Positions 8,531 through 17,126 of a stretch of 64,000 nucleotides of DNA are shown piece after piece. Source of the DNA: CBDDKS01 sp965230335 (GTDB lineage Bacteria > Pseudomonadota > Gammaproteobacteria > Enterobacterales > Kangiellaceae); NCBI GenBank assembly GCA_965230335.1, contig CBDDKS010000006.1, forward strand, positions 1,798,001 to 1,862,000, in the 5' to 3' direction. The notes beneath the pieces were generated by a model, which saw nothing but the letters and a program-made list of their open reading frames with translations, did not search any database and had not been told where the DNA came from. Position 1 is the stretch's first letter; each line of letters begins with the position of its first letter. The position numbers and the translations under genes are program-made.

Positions 8531-9202
8531 CTATTCTGCCTGTTGACTCATATTGATAATATTCTTAAAAGGTAAAACATAAGGCCCCAGAGGTGTTTGC
8601 CCTTCATTAATATATTTTGTAGCACCTAAGCCAATTAATTTACCATCAGTACTATAAATGAGGTGGCCAGATGGTACATTTGAAAAATAGATTTTATTCG
8701 CTTTTTCAGCTTCAAAAAAATTGAGATTATTAAAACTCATTCGTGCCTTATTTTCTTCATAGAGTCCTAAAGTAATAATGGGTGCCAATATCTTAATATC
8801 TTTTTCAAGGTTATTGGTATTTAAAAAAGTTTTATTGTCTGTACTTGACTTGGGCTTTACAAAAAATATACCGGATTCCAAATCTTTCAAAACAACATCG
8901 CCTGGTACGGTTTGTCCATCTTGATAAATAATTTGTAAAGACTTGGTTCTTGTTCGACTGTTTCTTCGAATGTTAATAGAAGGTGTGACAATTAATCCAT
9001 TTTTATTGATAACAACACCATTATTTTTAACTTCTCGCTCTCTGCCACCTGCTTCCAGGATAATGGCAACAGTAACAAGTGATGATTTACCATGTTCGAT
9101 TATTTTATAACCCACTTTAGATAAATCTTCATTATGTGCTTTAGCAATACTATGAACCAATAGCATTGCTAAGATAAAGGGAAAGTGTTTAATTAATTTC
9201 AT
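8531..9202 (-). CDS. Degenerate HtrA-like (pseudo-protease) periplasmic protein
   Basis: Signal peptide (residues 1-22, ending SIAKA) followed by a domain that aligns by eye to the trypsin-like part of the HtrA protein encoded just upstream: NNGVVINKNGLIVTPS matches GSGAVISSKGYVVTNH. The catalytic His is replaced (VTPSIN), the Asp region reads DLESGIFF, and the GNSGGP loop is reduced to VPSGHL, so at most the serine remains. No PDZ domain follows. It is probably an inactive paralogue, perhaps a regulator or substrate adaptor for the active protease. It begins 54 nt after the protease gene on the same strand, consistent with one operon. Confidence 0.7.
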   Translation of the reverse strand: MKLIKHFPFILAMLLVHSIAKAHNEDLSKVGYKIIEHGKSSLVTVAIILEAGGREREVKNNGVVINKNGLIVTPSINIRRNSRTRTKSLQIIYQDGQTVPGDVVLKDLESGIFFVKPKSSTDNKTFLNTNNLEKDIKILAPIITLGLYEENKARMSFNNLNFFEAEKANKIYFSNVPSGHLIYSTDGKLIGLGATKYINEGQTPLGPYVLPFKNIINMSQQAE

Positions 9203-9256
9203 AACTGTATAACCTCGGATGTTATTGAATATTATGATTTAGTTTCATTTGAATGA

Positions 9257-11266
9257 TTATTTAAATTCAATTTCAACATACTTATTTCGTGATTGTCTTT
9301 TGATAAAAAATACAATATCTTGTGAAGCATCATTATGTAGCTTATTCATGATGTTTTTAAAAGTATCAACATCATTCACTTCAGTTCCATTAATACTGAT
9401 TAAAATATCATTTTGTCTTAATCCATTAAAGTTGGCGATACCTCCTGGAACAGTTTCTTTAATAATTAATCCTTTTTTAGTGTTATTCATATCAGAAAAA
9501 GCAAGTTCCCGAACAGTAAACTCAAAAGCTTCATCTTCATACTCTGGTAGAAATTCAGCTGTTTTTGGAGGGTCCATAAGAGTTACTTTGATTTTTTTTT
9601 CTTTTCCTTTTCGAACAATATCAAAGTCAACTTTTGTATTAATCGGATAACTACGAATTAATTCATTAAATAACCGCTTCTCTTCTGGACGAGTGACTTT
9701 GACAGGCTGTCCATCAATACCAGTAATAATATCACCAATTCTTAATGGGAATTTTTTTTGATTATTGATAGCAATAACTCGAACACCAAATTTATTTTTT
9801 AATCCCATTTGACTGGCAATATTTGGATTGATAGCTTGCGTTTCAATCGGTAACCAGGCTTTCTTTACACTAGGAATGGGTTTTAGTTTGTCAACTTTTT
9901 CTATTTTTGCGAAAGAAATAATATTCTGATGATTACGTTCGAAAGTAATGATAACCTTGTTTGAAACTTTTTTATTATTGATTTTTTCAAGAAAACTTTT
10001 TAAATCATCAATATTATTAATGGGTGTGTCATTAATTTTTGTGATGATATCTCTTCGTATTAGTCTGGGTTTTGCTAATGTTAAAGGTTTACCTTCTTGT
10101 AAAGAAAAAACAAGTACACCATTTTCATTTTTACGTTTTAAATCAGAAGCCAAGGTGGGTGACAAGTTATTAGCTAAAAGTCCAAGTTGTTTAAATTCAT
10201 GTGACTGTGGTAAGTTAGGTTGTCTTTCTACAGTTTTTAACGATGTTTTTTTCTTTTTATTATTACGAAGATAGCGAATGGTTGCTTTTCCACCAATAGG
10301 TAATTGAGCAATCAGACGGTTGATGCCAGGGATATGTTCAAGAATTTTGGCATGAACAGTTTGATTATTAATATGCGTAATAATATCACCAGGTTTTAGT
10401 TTGGCTTTTGCTGCAGGTGAGTTTTGCATGATATGTTCAATTAAGACACCTTGGTTATTGCCTGTTAATTCTTTTAATAAAGGTCTGAATGTAATACCAA
10501 CATCTGAACGTGGCACGCGACCATATTGAATAATTTGATTGGTGGAGTGACGGGCAATGTTACTGGGAATTGCACCACTTAAACCAGAAATACCTATTTC
10601 ATTGATGCCGATGATTTTTCCTTGTGTGTCGACAAGAGGGCCGCCACTGTTACCACCAAAGATTTGTGCATCATGAAAAAACCAGGTCACCATAGAGCCA
10701 ACATCTTCACCGCTGAGTTGAAGGGGTGAACCACTTCTTTTAGGAAGAATACCATTCACATTGGCAATAATACCTTTGGTTATAGATTGACTGAGTGCTC
10801 CAGGGCTACCTAGTGCAAAAACAACATCACCTGATTGAACAGCATCAGAGTCGCCCCATTCTGCGACAGAAATATCAGGAGATTTTAATTTGTCAGGATC
10901 TATTTTAAGTACGGCAATGTCAGTTAGAGCATCGGTACCGACAAGTTCTGCTGCGACTTCATCCTGGTTACTAAAATTGACAATAATACGGCTGGCTTCA
11001 CCAGCGACATGATGATTGGTGACAACATAACCTTTGGAAGAAATAACAGCACCACTGCCAGCACTTTGACGACGAATAACACGTCCATTAGGACCGGGTG
11101 TTTCCATTGTAACGTAAATTCTTACCAATGCAGGGTAGACTTTATTTTTTGCGTTGATAATATCTTGGTCATTAGTATTTTCAGATATGGTTTTTGAATA
11201 AGCGAGCGTATGTACACTTACCAAGCATAGGCAAATATATATCAGTCGTTTTAAGCAGAATTGCAT
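9257..11266 (-). CDS. HtrA/DegP-family periplasmic serine protease with about four PDZ domains
   Basis: Signal peptide (1-24), then a trypsin-like domain with the full triad: H86 in VVTNHHV, D116 in LTDIAVLKI and S207 in GGNSGGPL. Downstream about 400 residues contain PDZ-type segments near 270-340, 365-450, 475-560 and 585-669 (typical strings: LKPGDIITHINNQTV, LRIGDIITGIDGQPV, LRQNDILISINGTEV). Ordinary DegP has two PDZ domains and about 475 residues, so 669 aa is unusually long. Likely role: quality control of envelope proteins or processing of a specific substrate. AGGAG ribosome binding site 9 nt before ATG. Probably co-transcribed with the degenerate paralogue and tesB. Confidence 0.9.
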   Translation of the reverse strand: MQFCLKRLIYICLCLVSVHTLAYSKTISENTNDQDIINAKNKVYPALVRIYVTMETPGPNGRVIRRQSAGSGAVISSKGYVVTNHHVAGEASRIIVNFSNQDEVAAELVGTDALTDIAVLKIDPDKLKSPDISVAEWGDSDAVQSGDVVFALGSPGALSQSITKGIIANVNGILPKRSGSPLQLSGEDVGSMVTWFFHDAQIFGGNSGGPLVDTQGKIIGINEIGISGLSGAIPSNIARHSTNQIIQYGRVPRSDVGITFRPLLKELTGNNQGVLIEHIMQNSPAAKAKLKPGDIITHINNQTVHAKILEHIPGINRLIAQLPIGGKATIRYLRNNKKKKTSLKTVERQPNLPQSHEFKQLGLLANNLSPTLASDLKRKNENGVLVFSLQEGKPLTLAKPRLIRRDIITKINDTPINNIDDLKSFLEKINNKKVSNKVIITFERNHQNIISFAKIEKVDKLKPIPSVKKAWLPIETQAINPNIASQMGLKNKFGVRVIAINNQKKFPLRIGDIITGIDGQPVKVTRPEEKRLFNELIRSYPINTKVDFDIVRKGKEKKIKVTLMDPPKTAEFLPEYEDEAFEFTVRELAFSDMNNTKKGLIIKETVPGGIANFNGLRQNDILISINGTEVNDVDTFKNIMNKLHNDASQDIVFFIKRQSRNKYVEIEFK

Positions 11267-11526
11267 GTTTACCGGCTCCTGTAATTTGGAATGTTTCTGA
11301 TATGATTATGAAAATTTGTTGTTGATTGGATTATCTTAAGATATTTAAAGTTCCCATGAGCATTTTTAACTATTTTTATCTATTGGGGAATCTATTAAAT
11401 TAATGTGTAATGCATAATTTCGAATATGACAATATATCAAATATTCTAGGTTGCGTATAATCGTAAATTGTAAGAAAATAATTCATCTCTTTGTTTTCTT
11501 GCTGATTTAGATGATTAGGTGTTTTT

Positions 11527-12054
11527 ATGCGTTTGACGTTACCAGTTTGTTCTGTCTTTTTTTTACTTGGCTTGGTTTTGGGATGCGCTAATCAAACTCG
11601 ATATGAAAAAAGTATCTCCCGTTTAACCAAGGAAGCCAATAAAGGTAAAAATGAATCCACGCATGCATTATGTCATCGTCTTGCGTATGGCATTAATACA
11701 AAAGTGGATCATAAAAAGGCCTTTCAATGGTGTACAAAAGCAGCCAATACAGGTATGGCTAAATCGGTTACTATATTAGCGGATTTATATTTTCAAGGAT
11801 GGGGGACTGAAAAAAATTATCAGAAAGCATTCAGAGGGTATCGGTATGCTGCAGAGCGAGGTGTCCGTAAAGCTATTTACATGTTGTATATACATTATAG
11901 TCAGGGTTTAGGTGTAAAAAAGGATAAAGATGAGGCTATGTATTACTTGGATAAGGCAGCTGCTCGTGGTTATAAACTCGCTAAAGAAAAAAAAGCACAA
12001 TTAATCATGGAATCTTCCGAGAAAGAATTAGATAAAGTTGATAAAATATTTTAA
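11527..12054 (+). CDS. Sel1-repeat lipoprotein
   Basis: Lipoprotein signal with lipobox LVLGC at about residues 16-20. The mature part holds about three Sel1-like repeats (KKAFQWCTKAANTGMAKSV, QKAFRGYRYAAERGVRKAI, DEAMYYLDKAAARGYKLAK). Sel1 repeats are helical protein-interaction scaffolds; no enzymatic function is expected. AGG lies 8 nt before the ATG. The 260 bp shared with the divergent HtrA gene is AT-rich with no evident motif. Confidence 0.85.
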   Translation: MRLTLPVCSVFFLLGLVLGCANQTRYEKSISRLTKEANKGKNESTHALCHRLAYGINTKVDHKKAFQWCTKAANTGMAKSVTILADLYFQGWGTEKNYQKAFRGYRYAAERGVRKAIYMLYIHYSQGLGVKKDKDEAMYYLDKAAARGYKLAKEKKAQLIMESSEKELDKVDKIF

Positions 12055-12170
12055 ACAACAGGTTCTGATTAAAGTGTAAAAATAGTGTTAAATATTTAGA
12101 TGTTTTCTAGATTAATCTATTAGATAAGATAATATATGTTTTTTTGTGTATTATCTTAATATGAGTTGAT

Positions 12171-13571
12171 GTGAAATATCGAACAAAAATTGCTTCCTCA
12201 TTGATGTTTATTATCCTAATAGGGATCATTTCTTTTCAGGGTTATTGGATATATTCAATCTATCATATGAATAAACAACGTATTTATTCAGAATTAAATT
12301 ATATGCTTGTGAATACAATACGTGAATTAATTATTAAAAAGTCACTAACAGCCATTAGACCAACAGAACCATTTGAAGATGAAGAGACTTTGCTTGAAAA
12401 TAGGAAAAAAGCAATCAAAACAATGACAAAAGTATTTTCTTCTTATTACTCTGAATGTCTTGGATGTTCTCCTAAAAAAGATGTAAAAACATCAGATAGT
12501 ACTCATTTGGAATTGGAGAAAGAATTTATTAATGATCTCTCTGATCTTGATTTTGATTTTATTAAAAATAAAATCTTTAGGGATATTAAGAAATATAATT
12601 TTAAAAACAATGTTTTTTTGGGAATATGGAACAAGAATGAAAAAAACTTTGTTTATTCGACAAAAGATAGTCATGTTCAAAAAAATAATGGAATAACGTA
12701 TAATTTATTTGAAAGAATAGGGAATAATAATTATGAGCTGTTTTTTAAAGTACAAAATAATGGTATAGAAAAAAAAGCCTTTTTAGGTGTTAATTTTATT
12801 ATATTATTTTCTTTTATTTTGTTAATTATATTAATTATTCTATGGATTTATATTATCAAAAGTATAAAAAAAGAAGAAATTTTTTCAGAAATGAAAAGTA
12901 ATTTTATTGATAATATGACACATGAACTTAAAACACCATTGACATCCATTTCTATGGCATTGGAAAGCATTTCAAATCAGATGAAATTAGATGACAATGA
13001 AAAATTGTTAAGGTTTTTAGATGTTATTCATTATGAAAAAGATCGAATATTGAAAATATCCGATTCAATTTTTAATGCCAATGAAGATATTAGATGTGAA
13101 GGAAAACGTTCACTCATTGATGCAGGCAATTTGATCGATAATGTATGTTGTGCTATTCAATGGCGTGTAACGAATGTAAATGGGAGTTTATACTGGGCAA
13201 TTGAAGATGAAAATTTATATGTCAAAGCTTGTAAGCATGAATTTGAAAGTATGATCACTAATTTAATAGATAACTCAATTAAATATTCATCAGAACATTT
13301 GAAGATCCATATCAATGCTAGAAAATATGAAGAGTATTTAGAAATAAAAGTGAAAGATAATGGCATTGGTATTTCAAAAGAACATCATTCGTTGATTTTT
13401 CAAAAGTTTTATCGTGTTAATACAGGTAATGTTCATGATATTAAAGGTTATGGTCTAGGATTAAGTTATGTTAAAAAAATATTGGACGAAATAGAAGGCA
13501 GTATTACAGTAGACAGTCATTTAAATCAAGGCTGTACTTTTACAATACTTATACAATTGGAGGATACATGA
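12171..13571 (+). CDS. Sensor histidine kinase, Bacteroidota-like
   Basis: Two membrane segments (about 11-30 and 208-228) flank a sensor region of ~175 residues. HisKA follows with the phospho-accepting H251 in MTHELKTP, then a HATPase domain with NLIDNSIKYS, DNGIGI and GYGLGLSYVKKI. The N-terminus (ISFQGYWIYSIYHMNKQR) and Lys/Asn/Ile-rich composition resemble RprX-type kinases of Bacteroidota. Start is GTG 12171. The last codons overlap the response regulator start (ATGA), so they are one operon. The gene is clearly more AT-rich than its neighbours, suggesting horizontal acquisition. The signal is unknown. Confidence 0.9.
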   Translation: MKYRTKIASSLMFIILIGIISFQGYWIYSIYHMNKQRIYSELNYMLVNTIRELIIKKSLTAIRPTEPFEDEETLLENRKKAIKTMTKVFSSYYSECLGCSPKKDVKTSDSTHLELEKEFINDLSDLDFDFIKNKIFRDIKKYNFKNNVFLGIWNKNEKNFVYSTKDSHVQKNNGITYNLFERIGNNNYELFFKVQNNGIEKKAFLGVNFIILFSFILLIILIILWIYIIKSIKKEEIFSEMKSNFIDNMTHELKTPLTSISMALESISNQMKLDDNEKLLRFLDVIHYEKDRILKISDSIFNANEDIRCEGKRSLIDAGNLIDNVCCAIQWRVTNVNGSLYWAIEDENLYVKACKHEFESMITNLIDNSIKYSSEHLKIHINARKYEEYLEIKVKDNGIGISKEHHSLIFQKFYRVNTGNVHDIKGYGLGLSYVKKILDEIEGSITVDSHLNQGCTFTILIQLEDT

Positions 13572-14266
13572 ATAAAAAAATATTTTTGGTTGAAGATGAT
13601 CTAAATATTGGTTATTTAATGTCTCAACATTTAATCAATAAAGGTTATCAAGTTGAACTGTGTGATAATGGTGAAGATGCCATTAATACATTTATTTCAT
13701 CTTCACCAAGTATCTGTTTATTAGATATTATGTTGCCTGTTAAAGATGGTTTTGATCTGGCAAAAGAAATACGAAAAATTGATAGCAATATTCCTATCTT
13801 ATTTATTACAGCTAAATCACAATTAAAAGATGTGATAAAAGGATTTGAAAGTGGAGGAAATGATTTTATTAAAAAGCCATTTAGTCTGGAAGAGTTGGTA
13901 TTAAGAATAGAGTCTTTTTTAAATTTAACTACTAATAAATCTAAAGATGAAGAAAGTTTTTATAATATTGGAGAGTATCAATTTGATTATAATCAGGGAT
14001 GCTTGATATTTAAAGATGATATAAAGTATTTGTCAAAAAAAGAAATAGAATTATTAAAAATGCTTTGTGATCATGTCAATGATCGATTAAAAAAATCTGA
14101 AGCTTTAATAAAAATATGGGGAAATGATACATTTTATAATGGTCGTAGTATGGATGTTTATATTTCAAAAATAAGAAAATTGTTATCAAAAGATCCTAAT
14201 ATTGAAATTATTAATTTAAGAGGTATTGGTTATAAATTAATTATTAATAAAAGTATGATACATTAA
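13568..14266 (+). CDS. OmpR-family response regulator, Bacteroidota-like
   Basis: Receiver domain with phospho-acceptor D53 (CLLDIMLP), acidic pocket E9-D10-D11 and the lysine in KKPFSLEEL. The C-terminal winged helix contains RSMDVYISKIRKLL and INLRGIGYKL, which strongly resemble RprY-type regulators of Bacteroidota rather than ordinary proteobacterial OmpR members. The partner kinase is encoded immediately upstream with overlapping stop and start codons. A strong terminator follows. Target genes are unknown; no transporter or effector is adjacent on the same strand. Confidence 0.92.
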   Translation: MNKKIFLVEDDLNIGYLMSQHLINKGYQVELCDNGEDAINTFISSSPSICLLDIMLPVKDGFDLAKEIRKIDSNIPILFITAKSQLKDVIKGFESGGNDFIKKPFSLEELVLRIESFLNLTTNKSKDEESFYNIGEYQFDYNQGCLIFKDDIKYLSKKEIELLKMLCDHVNDRLKKSEALIKIWGNDTFYNGRSMDVYISKIRKLLSKDPNIEIINLRGIGYKLIINKSMIH

Positions 14267-14298
14267 GGCAACAGTTCTGAGAGAGTGTTGCCTTTTTT
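14265..14298 (+). terminator. Rho-independent terminator of the two-component operon
   Basis: AAGGCAACA (14265-14273) pairs exactly with TGTTGCCTT (14286-14294), followed by a T tract to 14298. It directly abuts the response regulator stop codon. Confidence 0.9.
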
Positions 14299-14343
14299 CA
14301 ATGTCTTATGAATAAGATAATGAAGGATATCATTGCTTTTGTA

Positions 14344-14796
14344 TTAATCAGTATTTTTAACTTTTACTGCTAATACATCACAAGAAGCACCATGTAAAAC
14401 AGCATTTGCCGTCGAGCCAAGCAGTAATTCAAAGCCTTTTTTTCCATGACTACCTATGACAATTAGATCACAGTTATTTTCTTTAGCGTATTTTTTTATT
14501 TCGTAACTTGGTTTCCCCGTTTTTAAGATGACTTTTTCCGGGTCCAGATCAAATTTTTCTGATACCGCCTGCAATTGCTGTTTTTTGTATTTAATAACAT
14601 CTTGTTCAAAACTCTTTGAATTGACAACAACAGAGTCGTATACTGGTGTTCCAAAATAAACACTTTCTATGGGATGCATAACGTGAAGTAATTTAAGTTG
14701 TCCATCAGTTTTGAGTATGCTTTTGGCTTTTTCATAGAGATATTCTATATCATCATCAAGATCGATTGATAATATAACATTTGAATAATGTGTCAT
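14344..14796 (-). CDS. UspA-type universal stress protein
   Basis: Single Usp domain of 150 aa. It starts with NVILSIDLDDD and ends with the ATP-binding signature GSHGKKGFELLLGS followed by a conserved ADVLAVKV-like strand (CDVLAVKV). Members bind ATP or act as dimers under starvation and other stress. The gene is monocistronic and convergent with the two-component operon. Upstream, near 14880-14900, is an FNR/CRP-like TTGATCTTGATCATGAT stretch between this gene and the divergent phospholipase-D-type gene; its role is a guess. Confidence 0.9.
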   Translation of the reverse strand: MTHYSNVILSIDLDDDIEYLYEKAKSILKTDGQLKLLHVMHPIESVYFGTPVYDSVVVNSKSFEQDVIKYKKQQLQAVSEKFDLDPEKVILKTGKPSYEIKKYAKENNCDLIVIGSHGKKGFELLLGSTANAVLHGASCDVLAVKVKNTD

Positions 14797-14960
14797 GATA
14801 AGACCTCACTTTTGCTGTCAGGCAATTGATTTTAATTTGATATAACAATGATCAAGTACCATTATATCGAGTAATCGTTAATACTTATTGATCTTGATCA
14901 TGATTTCTATGTATTTTATTGTATATTTCACTCTGTATTCATAAAGTAAGCTTTAATTTT

Positions 14961-16085
14961 ATGAAGAAAGTACCTCATCAATTTCCATGGCGACATAATA
15001 ATAAATTCTCGCTATTAATGAATGGTGAAGTGTTTTATAAGGATATGTTGGAATCGATAGGGAAGGCGAAACATTTTATATTGTTTGAGACTTATTTTAT
15101 TGAATCGGGTATTGTTACAGAAGCATTTTTTAATGCATTGGCATTGTCCAAGCAGAAAGGTATTCAATTATTTTTATTAGTAGATGATTTTGGTGTTAGA
15201 CATTTATCTGAAAAAGATAAACGTTTCTTAAAGCAGGAAAATATTGAACCGATTTATTTTAATCCAATAAATATATGGAAATTAAAAAAAATATTTTACA
15301 GAGATCATAGAAAATTATTATTAGTTGATAATGAAGTTGCCTATGTGGGGGGGGCTGGATTATCAGATCAATTTATTGGCAAAAAAGCATGGAGAGATAA
15401 TATGGTAAAAATACAAGGTTTTATTGTTAATGATTGGTATCAATTATTTGAATTAAATTGGCAGCAACATTCAAAGATAAAATTACCGCAAAAACAGGAT
15501 GTAGCAAACTTCAATGAGCAGTACCATGCATTGGGCAAATTAACTTATTCTCAGGGATTTATATTCAATGAAATAAAAAAAGCATTATTCAACCATATTA
15601 CTGGTAGTAGAATTCGTATTTGGATAACCAGTGCCTATTTTATGCCTTCTATAAAATTAAGACGACACTTATGCAAAGCTGCTCAACGAGGTGTTGATGT
15701 GCGACTATTGGTGCCTGGAAGAAAAACAGATAATCCGATGATTAGATATATTGGGCAAACGTTTTATACAAAATTACTCAAAAACAAGGTAAGGATTTTT
15801 GAGTATCAGGATCATTTTATACACAGTAAGCTGATTTTAATTGATTCCTGGGTTAGCATGGGATCCTCTAATATGGATACCTGGGGTGGATATTGGAATT
15901 TAGAGGCAAATCAGGAAATACTTGATCTTGATTTTTCAGAAAAGATGAAACATATGATGTTAAATGATTTTAATCAATGTAAGGAAATTGATTTTTCAGG
16001 TTGGTGTCAACGTTCTAGAATACAAAAACTAAAAGGGTGGTTTTGGAAAAAAATAGCTAAAGTTCTTCATAATATCAGACGGTGA
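14961..16085 (+). CDS. Phospholipase D / cardiolipin synthase family protein
   Basis: Two HKD motifs define the family: H116-K118-D123 (HRKLLLVD) and H288-K290-D295 (HSKLILID), each followed by the conserved Gly/Ser-rich loop (GGAGLSD, GSSNMD). These enzymes transfer phosphatidyl groups through a phospho-histidine and generally make cardiolipin. At 374 aa it resembles ClsB/ClsC-type enzymes without N-terminal membrane segments. I chose ATG 14961; an upstream frame extension to 14919 lacks family character. Its 3' end overlaps the convergent thrB by 11 bp. Confidence 0.9.
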   Translation: MKKVPHQFPWRHNNKFSLLMNGEVFYKDMLESIGKAKHFILFETYFIESGIVTEAFFNALALSKQKGIQLFLLVDDFGVRHLSEKDKRFLKQENIEPIYFNPINIWKLKKIFYRDHRKLLLVDNEVAYVGGAGLSDQFIGKKAWRDNMVKIQGFIVNDWYQLFELNWQQHSKIKLPQKQDVANFNEQYHALGKLTYSQGFIFNEIKKALFNHITGSRIRIWITSAYFMPSIKLRRHLCKAAQRGVDVRLLVPGRKTDNPMIRYIGQTFYTKLLKNKVRIFEYQDHFIHSKLILIDSWVSMGSSNMDTWGGYWNLEANQEILDLDFSEKMKHMMLNDFNQCKEIDFSGWCQRSRIQKLKGWFWKKIAKVLHNIRR

Positions 16086-17052
16086 TTCGTGTACCCAATG
16101 AAGATATTTGAGCAACACAACTAAAAGCTCGATGACCTTGCTGCATAATTTCCAATAATTGTTCGCAAATATGATGAGCCGTATCTTTTTGTGTTGCTAT
16201 GGCAAAACAGGTAGGACCGGAACCAGAAATACCAAATACTTTGGCACCCAGTTTTTTGACCTCCTTTTCTGCTGTTTGATAATGGGGAATAAGGTTTTGT
16301 CTTGCTGGGATAATAATGTCATCCTGCATTAAGCTAAATAACGCAGACTCATCCTTGTTATGTAAAGCATGTATAAATCCAGACAGTCTGGATTGCATTT
16401 GTACCGCTTGTTTTAATTTTATGGTATCAGGTAATAGAGCTCTGCCTTCTTTAGTTGAAATTTGAATATCTGGAAAGCAAAGAGCGATATACCAGTTCTT
16501 ACAATAGGGCAAAGTATAGCAAGTTTCGTTTGAGTCCTGAGTAATCAGTTGTAATCCACCTAAAAGGGCTGGAGCAACATTATCGTAGTGTTTTCCACCA
16601 GAGTTGCCACCTTCAATTTCTGCGGATAGTTTAAGAATATCATTTTGTGTGAATGGCATGCCATACCATTGATTTAAACCAAACAATGTAGCAACGATAG
16701 AAGCAGAGCTGGAACCCAAACCACTTCCTGCCGGTAAATGCTTGGTCACTTCAAACTTTAACGTTTCTATAGGAATATTGTTTTTTGCTAAAAGTCGGTT
16801 AAATGCTACTTCAGCAATAGCAATAAGATTGGTTTTATTCGTTGGAATTTGATCAGCAAAACGACCATAGTTGATTATTTCCGATTTTTTATGAGATGAA
16901 ATGATTAAATCATCTCCCAATTTTTGCATATCCGATTCAATGGCTGCACCTAAAGTATCGAATCCTACAATAAAATTACCAATGGATGCAGGAGAGAAGA
17001 TGTGTAATGTTTTTTGTTCAGTATTTTCAGTATGATTTTTTTTAGAATTCAT
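16075..17052 (-). CDS. thrB: Homoserine kinase (GHMP family)
   Basis: Phosphorylates L-homoserine with ATP to O-phosphohomoserine, the step before threonine synthase. The GHMP ATP-binding loop LPAGSGLGSSSASIVA is present, as are the N-terminal ASIGNFIVGFDTLGAA motif and the C-terminal FGISGSGPTCFAIA loop. At 325 aa it is of the E. coli ThrB type. Neither thrA nor thrC adjoins it here, so the threonine genes are not clustered in this window. Its end overlaps the end of the convergent phospholipase-D-family gene. Confidence 0.95.
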   Translation of the reverse strand: MNSKKNHTENTEQKTLHIFSPASIGNFIVGFDTLGAAIESDMQKLGDDLIISSHKKSEIINYGRFADQIPTNKTNLIAIAEVAFNRLLAKNNIPIETLKFEVTKHLPAGSGLGSSSASIVATLFGLNQWYGMPFTQNDILKLSAEIEGGNSGGKHYDNVAPALLGGLQLITQDSNETCYTLPYCKNWYIALCFPDIQISTKEGRALLPDTIKLKQAVQMQSRLSGFIHALHNKDESALFSLMQDDIIIPARQNLIPHYQTAEKEVKKLGAKVFGISGSGPTCFAIATQKDTAHHICEQLLEIMQQGHRAFSCVAQISSLGTRITV

Positions 17053-17126
17053 GATCTTAAATATATTTTAAGGTATCAACTTAAATTATCTGAGCACTGT
17101 ACCTTTAGGTGATGCAGATATCAACT

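Noticed and set aside
9249..9650. 133-residue open frame opposite the HtrA gene
   Set aside because: It lies antisense within an intact, well-supported gene and its composition mirrors that gene.
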